NCBI GenBank assembly: GCA_945898065.1
Contig: CAMDHH010000006.1
Coordinates: 1 to 49,596 of the forward strand
Direction: 5' to 3'
DNA length: 49,596 nucleotides
Source: Bifidobacterium breve
GTDB lineage: Bacteria > Actinomycetota > Actinomycetes > Nanopelagicales > Nanopelagicaceae
Shown here: piece by piece, positions 8,295 to 17,450 of the stretch
Position numbering within the stretch: position 1 is the stretch's first letter
Layout: every line of letters starts with the position of its first letter
Notes under the pieces: generated by a model
What the model was told of the DNA's origin: nothing
Database searches by the model: none
What the model saw: only the letters and a program-made list of their open reading frames with translations
Position numbers and translations under genes: made by a program

Positions 8295-9423
8295 CATCTT
8301 GGTAAGCGTAGGACACTTTTTTCGCTGAAAGATTCCACGAATATTTCTCAGCATGTTTGCGGACTAAAACACTTTGCTCCTTATATCCAGCCTCCTGAAT
8401 GGCGTGGCTAATTTTCTCAACTAAATTAGAAACAGAGTCGCGGTCGAAATAAATCCCTGCTGTTCCGGCGACCTCGTGAAACACTGGTATATCTGTCATA
8501 ACTACTGGGGTTCCATTTGACATTGATTCAAGTATTGTCATCCCAAATCCTTCTAGGTGTGAGGTAACACAATGGACGATTGAACTGGAATACAGATCCT
8601 GAAGGACTTCATCATTTGGATTTAAGAATGAGCGCCAAGCCTCGGGCCCTAACATTGAATTGAGTTGAAGGGTCTCTCGTAAATCTAATCTTGGCCCCGC
8701 CACGATAAGAATAATTGTCTTATCTGTTTCTCGAAGTTCCTTTATTGCAGATATTAAAAGTTCGAAATTCTTATAGCCGGCTCTATGACCGACGTATAGA
8801 ATCTTTTTTCCCTCTAAGATTTTAGTTTCAAAATTTCTCGATTTTTCAGATTTTATGTGGATACCTTGCCCAACAACTCGAACCCTATCTCCTGAAATTC
8901 CATATAAATCAAAAAGGTCTTGTGCGGTTTGTTCTGAAACACAAAATATAAGATCTGCCTTTTTCGTTAATGCTTTTTTACCAATATGAGGGTTGCGCAC
9001 ACCTAGCCAACCTAATTTTTCAGGAATAAAATCATGGATAGTGACTGCTAATTTTTTAGACTTACGGCTTTCGTAATATGTAGGTCTGTAGTACGTAGCA
9101 TGGAAAATATCTACGGGATTACTGGGAGACCTTCCGCCCGCCCACATTGAGGACAGAGTTCTAACCACACCATAAGAAAGCAGTGTGCTATATCCGCTTC
9201 GTGACTGAATAAATTTGCGGCGTGGTAAAAGATCCAATCCCAATTCTTTTTGCATCGACAGCAGATGGTAATTATCCGTTCGAAAAAATTGAAATTGCGG
9301 CTTTATTAATAGTTCGGGATGAAAAACAAACTCCCTGTATAGATTTGCAAACGAACACGAGATCCCACCATAGTTTTGGAAAAGAAATGCTTCGCGATCA
9401 AAAGAAACCGAAATTTCATTCAT
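8284..9423 (-). CDS. Glycosyltransferase family 4 (GT-B fold)
   Basis: This 379-residue protein shows the GT4 signature. ILYVGHRAGYKNFELLI near residue 210 opens the C-terminal Rossmann domain. HLEGFGMTILESMSNGTP near 295 contains the E-x7-E nucleotide-sugar binding motif, followed by VVMTDIPVFHEVAG. The N-terminal FDREAFLFQNYGGIS is an acceptor-domain start often seen in GT4 enzymes. It starts two bases after the rmlA stop and is very likely co-transcribed with it. Donor and acceptor cannot be read. A retaining transferase in assembly of the surface glycan is the likely role. Confidence 0.87.
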   Translation of the reverse strand: MNEISVSFDREAFLFQNYGGISCSFANLYREFVFHPELLIKPQFQFFRTDNYHLLSMQKELGLDLLPRRKFIQSRSGYSTLLSYGVVRTLSSMWAGGRSPSNPVDIFHATYYRPTYYESRKSKKLAVTIHDFIPEKLGWLGVRNPHIGKKALTKKADLIFCVSEQTAQDLFDLYGISGDRVRVVGQGIHIKSEKSRNFETKILEGKKILYVGHRAGYKNFELLISAIKELRETDKTIILIVAGPRLDLRETLQLNSMLGPEAWRSFLNPNDEVLQDLYSSSIVHCVTSHLEGFGMTILESMSNGTPVVMTDIPVFHEVAGTAGIYFDRDSVSNLVEKISHAIQEAGYKEQSVLVRKHAEKYSWNLSAKKVSYAYQDVMN

Positions 9424-9425
9424 TT

Positions 9426-10307
9426 CTATTCGGCCAAGTCTTCTATTTCTTTCGCAACTCGAGTTAGATAGTTACCGTACTTACTCTTTCCATATTTTGA
9501 TGCAATATCAAAGAGTTTTTCTGGTTGAATCCAACCATTTCGTGCAGAGATTTCCTCAACACAAGCAATCTTCTGGTCTGTTCTTTCTTCAATGATTCGA
9601 ACGTAAGATGATGCATCGTGTAAGGAAGCAGGTGTTCCCGTGTCCAACCACGTAGTACCCCTCGGGAGCCTTGAAGATAATAGGCTTTTCTTTTCTAAAT
9701 ATATCTGTAACAAATCGGTAATTTCTAGTTCACCACGTTTTCCAGGTTTGATGAGTTTTGCATAGTCAGACACATGATAATCAAAAAAATATAACCCAGT
9801 AACAGCTAAGTTGGAAATTGGATTAGTTGGTTTTTCCTCAATCGAAGTTGGGTTACCATCTCGATCGACATTTAACACACCATAATCTCCCGGATTTGAA
9901 ACCTCATGCAGAAAAATTCTTGCTCCAAATTGACCTAAACCTTCTTGAAGTAATCCTGTAAGTCCTGCCCCATGAAATAAATTATCACCCAGTATTAAGG
10001 CGACAGATTCATTCCCAATGAATTCTTCACCCAATAAAAAGGCTTGAGCGATACCTTCAGGTTTGACTTGAATGGTATAGGAAATTGAAATACCTAATTG
10101 GGAACCATCCCCAAGGAGTGTACGAAATTTTTTTTCATCTTCGGGAGCGGTAATTATTAATATATCTTTGACTCCAGCTAGCATTAGAGTGGAGAGCGGG
10201 TAATATATTAGAGGCTTGTCGTATACGGGAAGTAATTGCTTACTTACCGAAATAGTCATTGGCCATAGCCTGGAGCCTGTACCACCCGCTAAAATAATGC
10301 CTTTCAT
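9426..10307 (-). CDS. rmlA: Glucose-1-phosphate thymidylyltransferase
   Basis: This 293-residue protein is full-length RmlA, which joins dTTP and glucose-1-phosphate to give dTDP-glucose, the first step of dTDP-rhamnose synthesis. The nucleotide-binding loop GGTGSRLWP is at residues 8-16, followed by SKQLLPVYDKPLIYYPL, EGIAQAFLLGEEFIG and LGDNLFHG, all standard for the family, plus EEKPTNP and GTWLDTGTP. It is divergent from rmlB across a 53-base region. On the minus strand TAGTCT lies 6 bases before the ATG, so a leaderless message is possible. Confidence 0.97.
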   Translation of the reverse strand: MKGIILAGGTGSRLWPMTISVSKQLLPVYDKPLIYYPLSTLMLAGVKDILIITAPEDEKKFRTLLGDGSQLGISISYTIQVKPEGIAQAFLLGEEFIGNESVALILGDNLFHGAGLTGLLQEGLGQFGARIFLHEVSNPGDYGVLNVDRDGNPTSIEEKPTNPISNLAVTGLYFFDYHVSDYAKLIKPGKRGELEITDLLQIYLEKKSLLSSRLPRGTTWLDTGTPASLHDASSYVRIIEERTDQKIACVEEISARNGWIQPEKLFDIASKYGKSKYGNYLTRVAKEIEDLAE

Positions 10308-10360
10308 GTCTCTAGACTATCTATACTTGCGCATACATTCATTCAACTTGGAGATAAAAT
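10308..10360. promoter_or_regulatory. Divergent promoter region between rmlA and rmlB
   Basis: These 53 bases must hold promoters for both directions. On the plus strand TATACT at 10322-10327 is a near-consensus -10 box about 34 bases before the rmlB TTG start. On the minus strand TAGTCT ends 6 bases before the rmlA ATG. A GGAG ribosome site for rmlB lies near 10350. No -35 box stands out in either direction. Confidence 0.4.
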
Positions 10361-11332
10361 TTGAAAATTTTGGTTACTGGTGGGGCTGGATTTATCGGCT
10401 CCCATTTTGTGCGTTCACAACTGCTGCAAGATAGCAATTGGTCGGAGATCATTGTTTTAGATGCTTTGACTTATGCTGGAAATTTGGAAAACTTGAATGG
10501 CGTTTTTGAAAATCCTAGACTACGTTTTATTCATGGTGATATCACTGACGTATCGCTAGTTCAAAGCATCAGTGCCGGAGTAAATACGATAGTCAACTTT
10601 GCGGCTGAATCTCACGTAGATAAATCTATTGAAAGCAGCGCTGAGTTTATAAGATCTAACGTATTAGGAACTCATGTATTACTTGAATCAGCACTACGGA
10701 ATGATATTGAGAGATATATACAAATATCGACAGATGAAGTTTATGGATCGATTGACGCAGGCTCGTGGGATGAAAAAGAAACGCTAAGTCCAAACTCTCC
10801 TTATTCAGCTTCAAAAGCAAGCGCAGATTTAATTGCTTTATCGTATTTCAGAACACATGGTTTGGATATAAGAATTACCCGATGCTCGAATAACTACGGA
10901 TCATACCAACACCCTGAAAAAATGATTCCTGCTTCTATAATCAGGTTAGCACAAGGTTCAAAAATCTTGATTTACGGTACCGGTCAAAATCAACGAGATT
11001 GGTTGCATGTGAGCGACCATTGCAGAGCAATTGACTTGGTAATTGAGAAAGGTCTAGCTGGTGAGATCTATAATGTGGGTGGCGGAACAGAATTAGACAA
11101 CGTACAACTTGCGCAAACTTTATTGCGATTATCAGGTAAAACTGAAGACTTCATTCAATACATAGATGATAGAAAAGGTCACGATATGAGATATTCAGTA
11201 AATTACTCAAAGCTCTCAAACTTGACAGGCTTTTCACCGTTGGTTGATTTTGAAACAGGATTGCAAGAAACTTATCGATGGTATCTTGATAATAAGAATT
11301 ACTGGAGTCAATCAGTGAATATCCAAAAATGA
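10361..11332 (+). CDS. rmlB: dTDP-glucose 4,6-dehydratase
   Basis: This 323-residue extended SDR matches RmlB, which converts dTDP-glucose to dTDP-4-keto-6-deoxyglucose. It has GGAGFIGSHFV at residues 7-17, NFAAESHVDKSIE near 84, the catalytic STDEVYGS (Asp-Glu pair) near 124 and YSASKASAD (YxxxK) near 149, then RCSNNYGSYQHPEK, all family hallmarks. The TTG start is chosen because GGAG lies about 7 bases upstream. It overlaps rmlD by ATGA at 11329-11332, indicating translational coupling. Confidence 0.97.
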   Translation: MKILVTGGAGFIGSHFVRSQLLQDSNWSEIIVLDALTYAGNLENLNGVFENPRLRFIHGDITDVSLVQSISAGVNTIVNFAAESHVDKSIESSAEFIRSNVLGTHVLLESALRNDIERYIQISTDEVYGSIDAGSWDEKETLSPNSPYSASKASADLIALSYFRTHGLDIRITRCSNNYGSYQHPEKMIPASIIRLAQGSKILIYGTGQNQRDWLHVSDHCRAIDLVIEKGLAGEIYNVGGGTELDNVQLAQTLLRLSGKTEDFIQYIDDRKGHDMRYSVNYSKLSNLTGFSPLVDFETGLQETYRWYLDNKNYWSQSVNIQK

Positions 11333-12180
11333 ACCCCAGAATTCTAGTATTAGGCGCTGATGGCCAACTTGGCCGAGAGATTCAGCGCTTATATACGATT
11401 AAAAATTTTGAGTTCATTTTTGTTAATCGTCAAAATCTGGATATTACCAATTATTCTGGGTTGCTTGCCTCTGTAGATGGTTTGAAGCCAGATTGGATTA
11501 TAAATTGTGCTGCATTTACAAATGTTGACCGAGCGGAAATCGAAAAGGATGCATGTTGGGCTGCGAATGCGCAAGGCCCAAGAAATATTGCAATGATCTG
11601 TTCAAGCAAGAAGATTCGTCTAATTCATATCTCAACAGATTCCGTCTTTGCATCAGAAAACTATCTATTCAATAAGATATCTGATGTTACCAATCCAATT
11701 AATGAATATAGTAGAGCCAAGGTTGCAGGCGAGAGAGCGATAATTGAAAATTCGAATAGTGACTACTGGATTATTCGAACCGCTTGGCTCTACGGTAAGG
11801 ATGGGAAAAATTTTGTCAGCGCGATTCTGGGAAAACTTCAAATGAATAAACCATTTCATGTAGTAGACGATCAGTTTGGCCAACCCACTTGGACCCAAAA
11901 TGTCGTCCATGCTATATTTGGAATCCTTGAGAGTGTCATGAATCCAGGTATTTTGCACATAGCTACTCCAAGTGTAACTTCAAGGTTGGAATGGGCACGA
12001 ACAATAGCTGAAATTTTCAATTATGATGTTTCCTTGATTCTGCCTACAAAATCTACTCAAAACAAAGGTGTAGCGATACGGCCCAAATATTCCCTGATTG
12101 AACCTTCCAAAATTGAAGGAATTAGAAATGATTGGCTAATTCCTCCAAAAGTATCACTTTCGCACTTTTTTGCTTCTTGA
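11329..12180 (+). CDS. rmlD: dTDP-4-dehydrorhamnose reductase
   Basis: This 283-residue short-form RmlD carries out the final NADPH-dependent reduction to dTDP-L-rhamnose. It shows GADGQLGREI at residues 8-17, NCAAFTNVDRAE near 59, HISTDSVFA near 104 with the usual S-T-D-x-V-F pattern, and YSRAKVAGE (YxxxK) near 127, followed by RTAWLYG. The start overlaps the rmlB stop by four bases (ATGA). rmlC follows 50 bases later on the same strand, so rmlB, rmlD and rmlC probably form one transcript. Confidence 0.95.
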   Translation: MNPRILVLGADGQLGREIQRLYTIKNFEFIFVNRQNLDITNYSGLLASVDGLKPDWIINCAAFTNVDRAEIEKDACWAANAQGPRNIAMICSSKKIRLIHISTDSVFASENYLFNKISDVTNPINEYSRAKVAGERAIIENSNSDYWIIRTAWLYGKDGKNFVSAILGKLQMNKPFHVVDDQFGQPTWTQNVVHAIFGILESVMNPGILHIATPSVTSRLEWARTIAEIFNYDVSLILPTKSTQNKGVAIRPKYSLIEPSKIEGIRNDWLIPPKVSLSHFFAS

Positions 12181-12230
12181 AGCACCCATTAAGTCAGTTT
12201 TTAGTCATGTAATTAAAGTAGAATCTGTAA

Positions 12231-12809
12231 ATGATTTCGCACCCAGCAATGATTCATGGGGTTTCTAAGACTTCTAGGAATACTTTCCCTGACGAACGTG
12301 GCTATCTTTCGGAATGGTTCAATTCAAAAGACTTTACTCAAAATGACCTCAATGATTTTACGCCAAAACAGCTGCTTTTTTCTCAATCAAAAAAGGGGGT
12401 AGTGCGGGGAATTCACTATAGCCTCGCTATCGAAAATCAAAAAAAAATCTTGACTGCCATATCTGGAACATTCTTAGACATCCTTATTGATTTACGTGCG
12501 GGCTCACCGACTTTCGAGCAAATAAATGTGACTGAGATTTCAAATAAAGGCGGAGAAATCTTGATTGTTCCTGCGGGTGTTGGTCATGCGTTCCAAGCCC
12601 TAGAGAACAATTCAACTATGGCATACGCACTAAGTGCTTGTTATACCCCAGAATCTGAGCGAACAATAACCCCTTTTGATTCTCATCTAGATTTTCCTTG
12701 GAAAAACGATAAATTCATTATTTCCGATAAAGATAAATTAGCAATGAGTTATGACTATGCAAAACTTAATAATCAATTACCAATGTTTCACTCACAAGAA
12801 TTATCCTAA
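12231..12809 (+). CDS. rmlC: dTDP-4-dehydrorhamnose 3,5-epimerase
   Basis: This 192-residue cupin-fold protein matches RmlC in size and motifs: FPDERGYLSEWF, VRGIHYS with the catalytic histidine near residue 65, FLDILIDLRAGSPTF near 85, VPAGVGHAFQAL near 116 and YTPESERTITPFD near 143 with the catalytic tyrosine region. It epimerises the 4-keto intermediate at C3 and C5. KILTAISGTF replaces the commoner K-L-V-x-V-x-x-G form, so a related NDP-hexose epimerase activity is possible, but rmlA, rmlB and rmlD next to it favour RmlC. The following gene starts on the next base. Confidence 0.92.
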   Translation: MISHPAMIHGVSKTSRNTFPDERGYLSEWFNSKDFTQNDLNDFTPKQLLFSQSKKGVVRGIHYSLAIENQKKILTAISGTFLDILIDLRAGSPTFEQINVTEISNKGGEILIVPAGVGHAFQALENNSTMAYALSACYTPESERTITPFDSHLDFPWKNDKFIISDKDKLAMSYDYAKLNNQLPMFHSQELS

Positions 12810-13661
12810 ATGCTGGACGACATTTCTGATAAAAACATTATATTCCTCATCCTGGCAAGTCAAGATAGCGTGAATGAGGCTGATCGTGAGGCACAACAGC
12901 AAACTTGGTGTTCAAACCTACCGAAAAACATTTCAGCTTTGTGGATCCGCGGGCATAATAGTTCTGAGTACAAACTAAGTGGAGTAGATTTATTTGTTCC
13001 TTGTATAGAAAGTTATGAAAATATCCTAACAAAAACCATACTGGCCGTGAATTGGTGCGTAAACAACCTATTGTTTGAGATTTTAATTCGAACTAACGTT
13101 TCAACGTACTATTCTATTCCGCATTTGATAAAAGACCTAGAAAATTTCGATTCCAGAGAAGCATTATTTGGAGGATTCATTGACGAGTCTCGGAGCTTAG
13201 GTCTTCTTGAGAACAAGACTTTTTCTTTCGTCACCGGAACTGGAATTTATCTTACACAACCAGCATGTAGGGTCCTAATAAATCTCGAGCCTAGAAAATT
13301 CTTGGGAATCCCTGACGACGTAGCAATTACTTATTTTCTTGTGCAGCAAGGCATTAATCCCTATTTTTTTCCTAGAGTAAATATGCACTCTACGCATATT
13401 TTTATTCTTGGATCACAGATTAGACTTAAGTCATCAGAAATTTCACATTTAGCAAGAAAGAGATTCTTACTAATCTTTAAATATTCACTTATGCCGCCTT
13501 CAATTCAAAAAATAATCTGCTACTTGCAAATAGAACTTCAAGAGTTATTCAATCTGCAACTAACTATTGGCCACTTAAAATCTTTTGTACGCAGAAATCA
13601 TCATATTTTCTGCCAAAATATTAAGCATTTTAAATTTAGTAAAGATAAGGAATACAAATAG
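12810..13661 (+). CDS. GT31/Fringe-like putative glycosyltransferase
   Basis: This 283-residue protein has the layout of Fringe/GT31-type GT-A transferases: an N-terminal IIFLILASQDSV strand with a QQQTWCS block (R/Q-x-T-W), FEILIRTNVSTYY where the metal-binding DDD is usual, VTGTGIYLTQPACRVLI near 143, then IPDDVAITYFLVQQGI near 169 in place of the usual E-D-V-x-x-G. The DxD position reads RTN. The C-terminal 90 residues are basic and hydrophobic and could sit on the membrane. It starts directly after the rmlC stop. It resembles the gene at 24054-24860. Family assignment is by pattern and is moderate. Confidence 0.6.
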   Translation: MLDDISDKNIIFLILASQDSVNEADREAQQQTWCSNLPKNISALWIRGHNSSEYKLSGVDLFVPCIESYENILTKTILAVNWCVNNLLFEILIRTNVSTYYSIPHLIKDLENFDSREALFGGFIDESRSLGLLENKTFSFVTGTGIYLTQPACRVLINLEPRKFLGIPDDVAITYFLVQQGINPYFFPRVNMHSTHIFILGSQIRLKSSEISHLARKRFLLIFKYSLMPPSIQKIICYLQIELQELFNLQLTIGHLKSFVRRNHHIFCQNIKHFKFSKDKEYK

Positions 13662-13662
13662 A

Positions 13663-14601
13663 ATGAATCTTGCATGCCTGATAATCGCCTATTCTCGTCC
13701 TCAAGGAGTGGATTATCTTTTAGGTGTTCTAAGAAATTCCGCAGTTCCAAGGATATATGTATCTATTGATGGACCAAGAAATGCTAGTGACACGTTGAAT
13801 AGGTCTCGAATCCTTGAAATTATTGGAAAATACCGCCTGGATTACAACATGAATATCGAGGTTGTAACCCATGAAATCAATTTAGGAGTCGGAGCAGGAG
13901 TAATTTCAGCCATTGATTGGTTTTTTTCTCGGGAATTAAGAGGTATTGTGTTAGAGGATGATCTAAAAATCAGCAAGAGTTTTTTCCAATATGCAGAAGA
14001 TTCATTATCAATTTATGAATACGATCCTGAGGTTTGGATGGTGTCCGGGACGCAGCTCTTTCCTTCTAACTTGGAATCGAATCATTGCTCTTGGACTAAT
14101 TATCCGATGATTTGGGGTTGGGCGGGCTGGTCTAGTAAGTGGAAGTTAATGCGAGCTAGCTTGTTGCAACATAAGCAGTTAAGATTTCGCCACCTATTTG
14201 ACTACCGATACCTTTATTGGGGCATTGGAAGTAACAGAGCGCTTTCTGGAAAAGTTGATACCTGGGATATTCCCTTAGCGTTTGAATTTTATTTTCAGAA
14301 AAAATTTTGCCTGCTCCCCCCGGTGAATTTAGTCTCCAATGCTGGTAATGATGCAGTCGCAGCACATACTTCCCTTGGTGATTTCCCAATGAATTTGCCA
14401 TTAGACGAAATTTCTAAAGAACTGGATTTTGCGCAAAGTACTAGAGATTATGGAGCCTTGAGATATAACCAAATACTTGAAACGAAAATCTTTCGTATAT
14501 CTAATAGGCATTTATTGTTGCCGATTAAAGCATTTTTGTTGGATTTTTACCGATTCCCTAAAAGCAAAAGGAGAGAACCTTTATCGTCTCGACTTAAGTA
14601 A
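13663..14601 (+). CDS. GNT-I/GT2-like glycosyltransferase
   Basis: This 312-residue GT-A protein begins NLACLIIAYSRPQGVDYLL, a typical start for GT2/GNT-I-like enzymes. It carries NLGVGAGVISAIDWFF near residue 80, GIVLEDDLKISKSFFQYAE near 100 (EDD as the metal-binding DxD equivalent) and YPMIWGWAGWSSKW near 147, a block common in bacterial GNT-I-like proteins. ATG 13663 begins two bases after the preceding stop, so I prefer it to an upstream in-frame start inside the previous gene. It is the last gene of the rmlB operon and converges on the ABC exporter gene. Sugar specificity is unknown. Confidence 0.78.
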   Translation: MNLACLIIAYSRPQGVDYLLGVLRNSAVPRIYVSIDGPRNASDTLNRSRILEIIGKYRLDYNMNIEVVTHEINLGVGAGVISAIDWFFSRELRGIVLEDDLKISKSFFQYAEDSLSIYEYDPEVWMVSGTQLFPSNLESNHCSWTNYPMIWGWAGWSSKWKLMRASLLQHKQLRFRHLFDYRYLYWGIGSNRALSGKVDTWDIPLAFEFYFQKKFCLLPPVNLVSNAGNDAVAAHTSLGDFPMNLPLDEISKELDFAQSTRDYGALRYNQILETKIFRISNRHLLLPIKAFLLDFYRFPKSKRREPLSSRLK

Positions 14602-14615
14602 GACATTTTAACCAG

Positions 14616-16460
14616 TTATAATCCCATTCTGGATGCTTGCACATCAAAGTTAGGAATCTCTTTTCTTACCTTTTCGAAGCTGCCATACGAAATTACTTTA
14701 CCTTCATCTATGTAGACGATAATATCAGCGCCTCTAACCGTTGATAATCGGTGCGCAATCATCAATACAGTTACATTATTTCTCAACTCAGCTATTGCGT
14801 CAGAGAAGTCAGATTCAGTTTGACCGTCAAGGGCGCTCGTCGCTTCATCAAGTACAAGTAATTTCGGTTTCGTATACATTGCACGAGCTATTCCTAGCCG
14901 TTGACGTTGACCACCACTCATTTTACTACCACGTTCACCAACCTGGGAATCCAAATACATTTCTTTACTATCGAGATATTTCTCAAGTTGTGAAATTCGA
15001 AGTGCTTCTATGGCTAATTGTTCAAATTGATCATTCTTAGGAAAACCTAACGCTACATTTTCAAGTATTGAACCACTTACAATCATCACATCTTGAGGGA
15101 CATAAGAAATAGCACCTGGCCACTTCTGAATTGCTGCTGCAGGATCAATTCCGGAAATCTTAATCACTCCGTTCTTAGGCTCAAGCAAACCTAAAATCAA
15201 ATCAATGAGAGTGGTCTTTCCTCCTCCCGAGGGACCCACAAAAGCAACAATGGAACCAGGGGGGATTTCTAAAGAAATTTTGCTTACCGCGTCTTCGGAA
15301 GACCCAGGATAGGAAAATGAAACATCCATAATTTCGACATTGCCTACAAATCCAATATGTTCTGTATTAAGAGGGACTTCAGAATCACTAAGCGTTTCTG
15401 AATTGCCTATTCTTTTTATCAAACTTAGGGCCCCTGATACTGGTCCCGCACTACTTTTTATAGCAATTGCCCCTGACTGAATTCTTAGTATTGCGGGAGC
15501 AATTCGGCTTCCTGCGACAAGAAAAACTGAAAGAATTGAAATAGCATGTGTTGCGTCATTTATTGCAAATTGAATTGAACATACCGTAATAGCACCAAAG
15601 ACGAGGGTGATTTCGATGATGTATTTCCCAATATTTGGAATAAAGGCTAATTCTGCAGAAGTTGCAGCCAAGGACATTCGGGTCTGACTAATATCTTCTA
15701 TATAGAATGCCCTCCGATGACGTACATACAATTCTCTGTAAGAATTCAAAACTTCGAGAATTTTCTCGTTACTTCTAATCGTTAACCTTGTGCTTTCATT
15801 TCCTAGTACATTAACACGATTATGAACAGCGAAATATAAACCTGTTGCAACTAGTGAAAAGATAATGAAAGTACTTATTGCGATAACAGGATCAATTACG
15901 AATAGCCCACCTGATAAGAGAATCAAAAGGAATAAATCTGAAGAAACAGAAATAACTGTTCCAATAACACCTAACATTAAAGTACTCACGCCGCTAGTTA
16001 ATGCGTAAAGAGTTTCTTGTGTACTTTTCTCTAATATTGTCAGTAATTTCTGTGAAAGCAATTTTGAAATCAAGTTAGAAGATATGATTGCAGAGCGACG
16101 ACTTAAATAATAAAGTATCCTCCTGGTAATATACATTGACATGAGCGTTCGACCTATAAGAACCAATGCTGCCATTGCGCCTAAAATTGCCACCTGGTTT
16201 TGAAATTTCATGCCATCAAGGGAAAGGAACTCGAGGACACTGGTCACTCTATTTCCCGCAGGTTGCGATTGAATCCCGTTTACAGCTAACGCACCAACGA
16301 CTCCAATTGCCATAACACCGAGAAGGTCTAAGAATCCTAGGAGTACTTGTAACAACATTACAATCAAAATCTTTTTTCGATCTTTTATCTCTAAGATTCT
16401 AAAAGAATTTTCGATGAGCTGGACCTGCGAATTGTTTCGAAACCTTTTAGCAAAATTCAT
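14616..16460 (-). CDS. ABC exporter, fused permease and ATPase (PglK/MsbA type)
   Basis: This 614-residue half-transporter has an N-terminal membrane domain of about 330 residues with several hydrophobic helices (first near 20-45, VMLLQVLLGFLDLLGVMAIG) and a C-terminal ATPase. Walker A GPSGGGKTTLID is near 411, the signature SGGQRQRLGIARA near 515, Walker B LLVLDEATSALD near 536 and the H-loop MIAHRLSTV near 567. Position in a glycan cluster and overall size suggest a PglK-like flippase for lipid-linked glycans. I chose ATG 16460 with GGTGGGG upstream; a GTG at 16475 is an alternative. It is the last gene of a long minus-strand run starting near 23155. Confidence 0.9.
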   Translation of the reverse strand: MNFAKRFRNNSQVQLIENSFRILEIKDRKKILIVMLLQVLLGFLDLLGVMAIGVVGALAVNGIQSQPAGNRVTSVLEFLSLDGMKFQNQVAILGAMAALVLIGRTLMSMYITRRILYYLSRRSAIISSNLISKLLSQKLLTILEKSTQETLYALTSGVSTLMLGVIGTVISVSSDLFLLILLSGGLFVIDPVIAISTFIIFSLVATGLYFAVHNRVNVLGNESTRLTIRSNEKILEVLNSYRELYVRHRRAFYIEDISQTRMSLAATSAELAFIPNIGKYIIEITLVFGAITVCSIQFAINDATHAISILSVFLVAGSRIAPAILRIQSGAIAIKSSAGPVSGALSLIKRIGNSETLSDSEVPLNTEHIGFVGNVEIMDVSFSYPGSSEDAVSKISLEIPPGSIVAFVGPSGGGKTTLIDLILGLLEPKNGVIKISGIDPAAAIQKWPGAISYVPQDVMIVSGSILENVALGFPKNDQFEQLAIEALRISQLEKYLDSKEMYLDSQVGERGSKMSGGQRQRLGIARAMYTKPKLLVLDEATSALDGQTESDFSDAIAELRNNVTVLMIAHRLSTVRGADIIVYIDEGKVISYGSFEKVRKEIPNFDVQASRMGL

Positions 16461-16475
16461 CGATTCACACCCCAC

Positions 16476-17444
16476 CTAATATGCTTCGTATCGTGACCAT
16501 TCTAGTGGAATCAAGTCTTTGGGCTCCTCTTTTCCGCTGAACCATGGTTTAGGTGCGATGATTTTAATGTTGGTTTTATAAGACAGATATGCTCCCCACC
16601 AACTAAAGGATGAATTCGCAATTACGTATCCGTGTCCAAAGCGCATTACTTGAAGAGTAGATGCCGAATCGAGATCCGCGTCCGAGATCCACCTTATATT
16701 CGAATGAAAATCTTGAGGAATTTTCTGCCGAGCTCCTTCAATGTCATCTGAAAAAACCCAAATTTTTTTGTAAATTCCTAAATCCCATTGCTTCGATATA
16801 GAGTCGGAATAGTACTTAGTACTAGGTATGCCAAAACTTACTTCGGACAAATAATCCGTCAGACGGACGTGCACGATTAAAGGTTTTTCTAATTCTGATA
16901 GGGCAAAATATTGAGCAACTTCCAAATTTGGATTACGAAGTCGAAGTGACATCAGTGAATCATAAACTCTAGGATATTGTGCAAAATAGAATGTTTGAAA
17001 ATAACCAATTAGATAAGTTGATTTCCTATAGTTCGGCAACGGAACATTCCCTAATTCTTCTGAGACAAAAAGTTTTATAAATCTCCTGATAGAAATAGAA
17101 ATCCAAAAATCTCGAAAAATAAAATCCAAGAGGTTAGATGAATCCCTTTTCATAAATTTTCGATTAAGGGCACGCCTTAGGCGATATCCACAAATTCTAC
17201 TAACCAGAGGTGTAGTGAACGGTATGGGATTTATTGAATCCATTAGAGGCAAGTCAAATGAGAAAATTTCTGGTGTACCCATTTGATCTACCCTCGGACT
17301 GCCTGTCGATATATCAGCTACTAAATTCAAGTTTTGTTTTTCTGCTAGGTATGAGCCTGCGGCATATTGAAAAAGCTGATTTCCTAACCCTCCGGTTAGA
17401 AACAAGTACACCGACTTCTTTTGAGAGCGCTTAATGTTCACCAT
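16476..17444 (-). CDS. Glycosyltransferase family 11 (alpha-1,2-fucosyltransferase type), copy 1
   Basis: This 322-residue protein carries the GT11 motifs: TGGLGNQLFQYAAG near residue 17, a GDP-binding VHVRLTDYL near 191 in place of the usual H-x-R-R-x-D-Y, FSDDIEGAR near 232 and ANSSFSWWGAYLS near 276. GT11 enzymes transfer L-fucose from GDP-L-fucose. No Gmd or Fcl gene is visible here, but a GDP-mannose 3,5-epimerase-like gene is, so GDP-L-galactose is a possible donor. It starts 7 bases after the GT2 gene stop and ends 16 bases before the ABC exporter ATG. The second GT11 gene is at 20494. Confidence 0.87.
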   Translation of the reverse strand: MVNIKRSQKKSVYLFLTGGLGNQLFQYAAGSYLAEKQNLNLVADISTGSPRVDQMGTPEIFSFDLPLMDSINPIPFTTPLVSRICGYRLRRALNRKFMKRDSSNLLDFIFRDFWISISIRRFIKLFVSEELGNVPLPNYRKSTYLIGYFQTFYFAQYPRVYDSLMSLRLRNPNLEVAQYFALSELEKPLIVHVRLTDYLSEVSFGIPSTKYYSDSISKQWDLGIYKKIWVFSDDIEGARQKIPQDFHSNIRWISDADLDSASTLQVMRFGHGYVIANSSFSWWGAYLSYKTNIKIIAPKPWFSGKEEPKDLIPLEWSRYEAY

Positions 17445-17450
17445 CTTGGA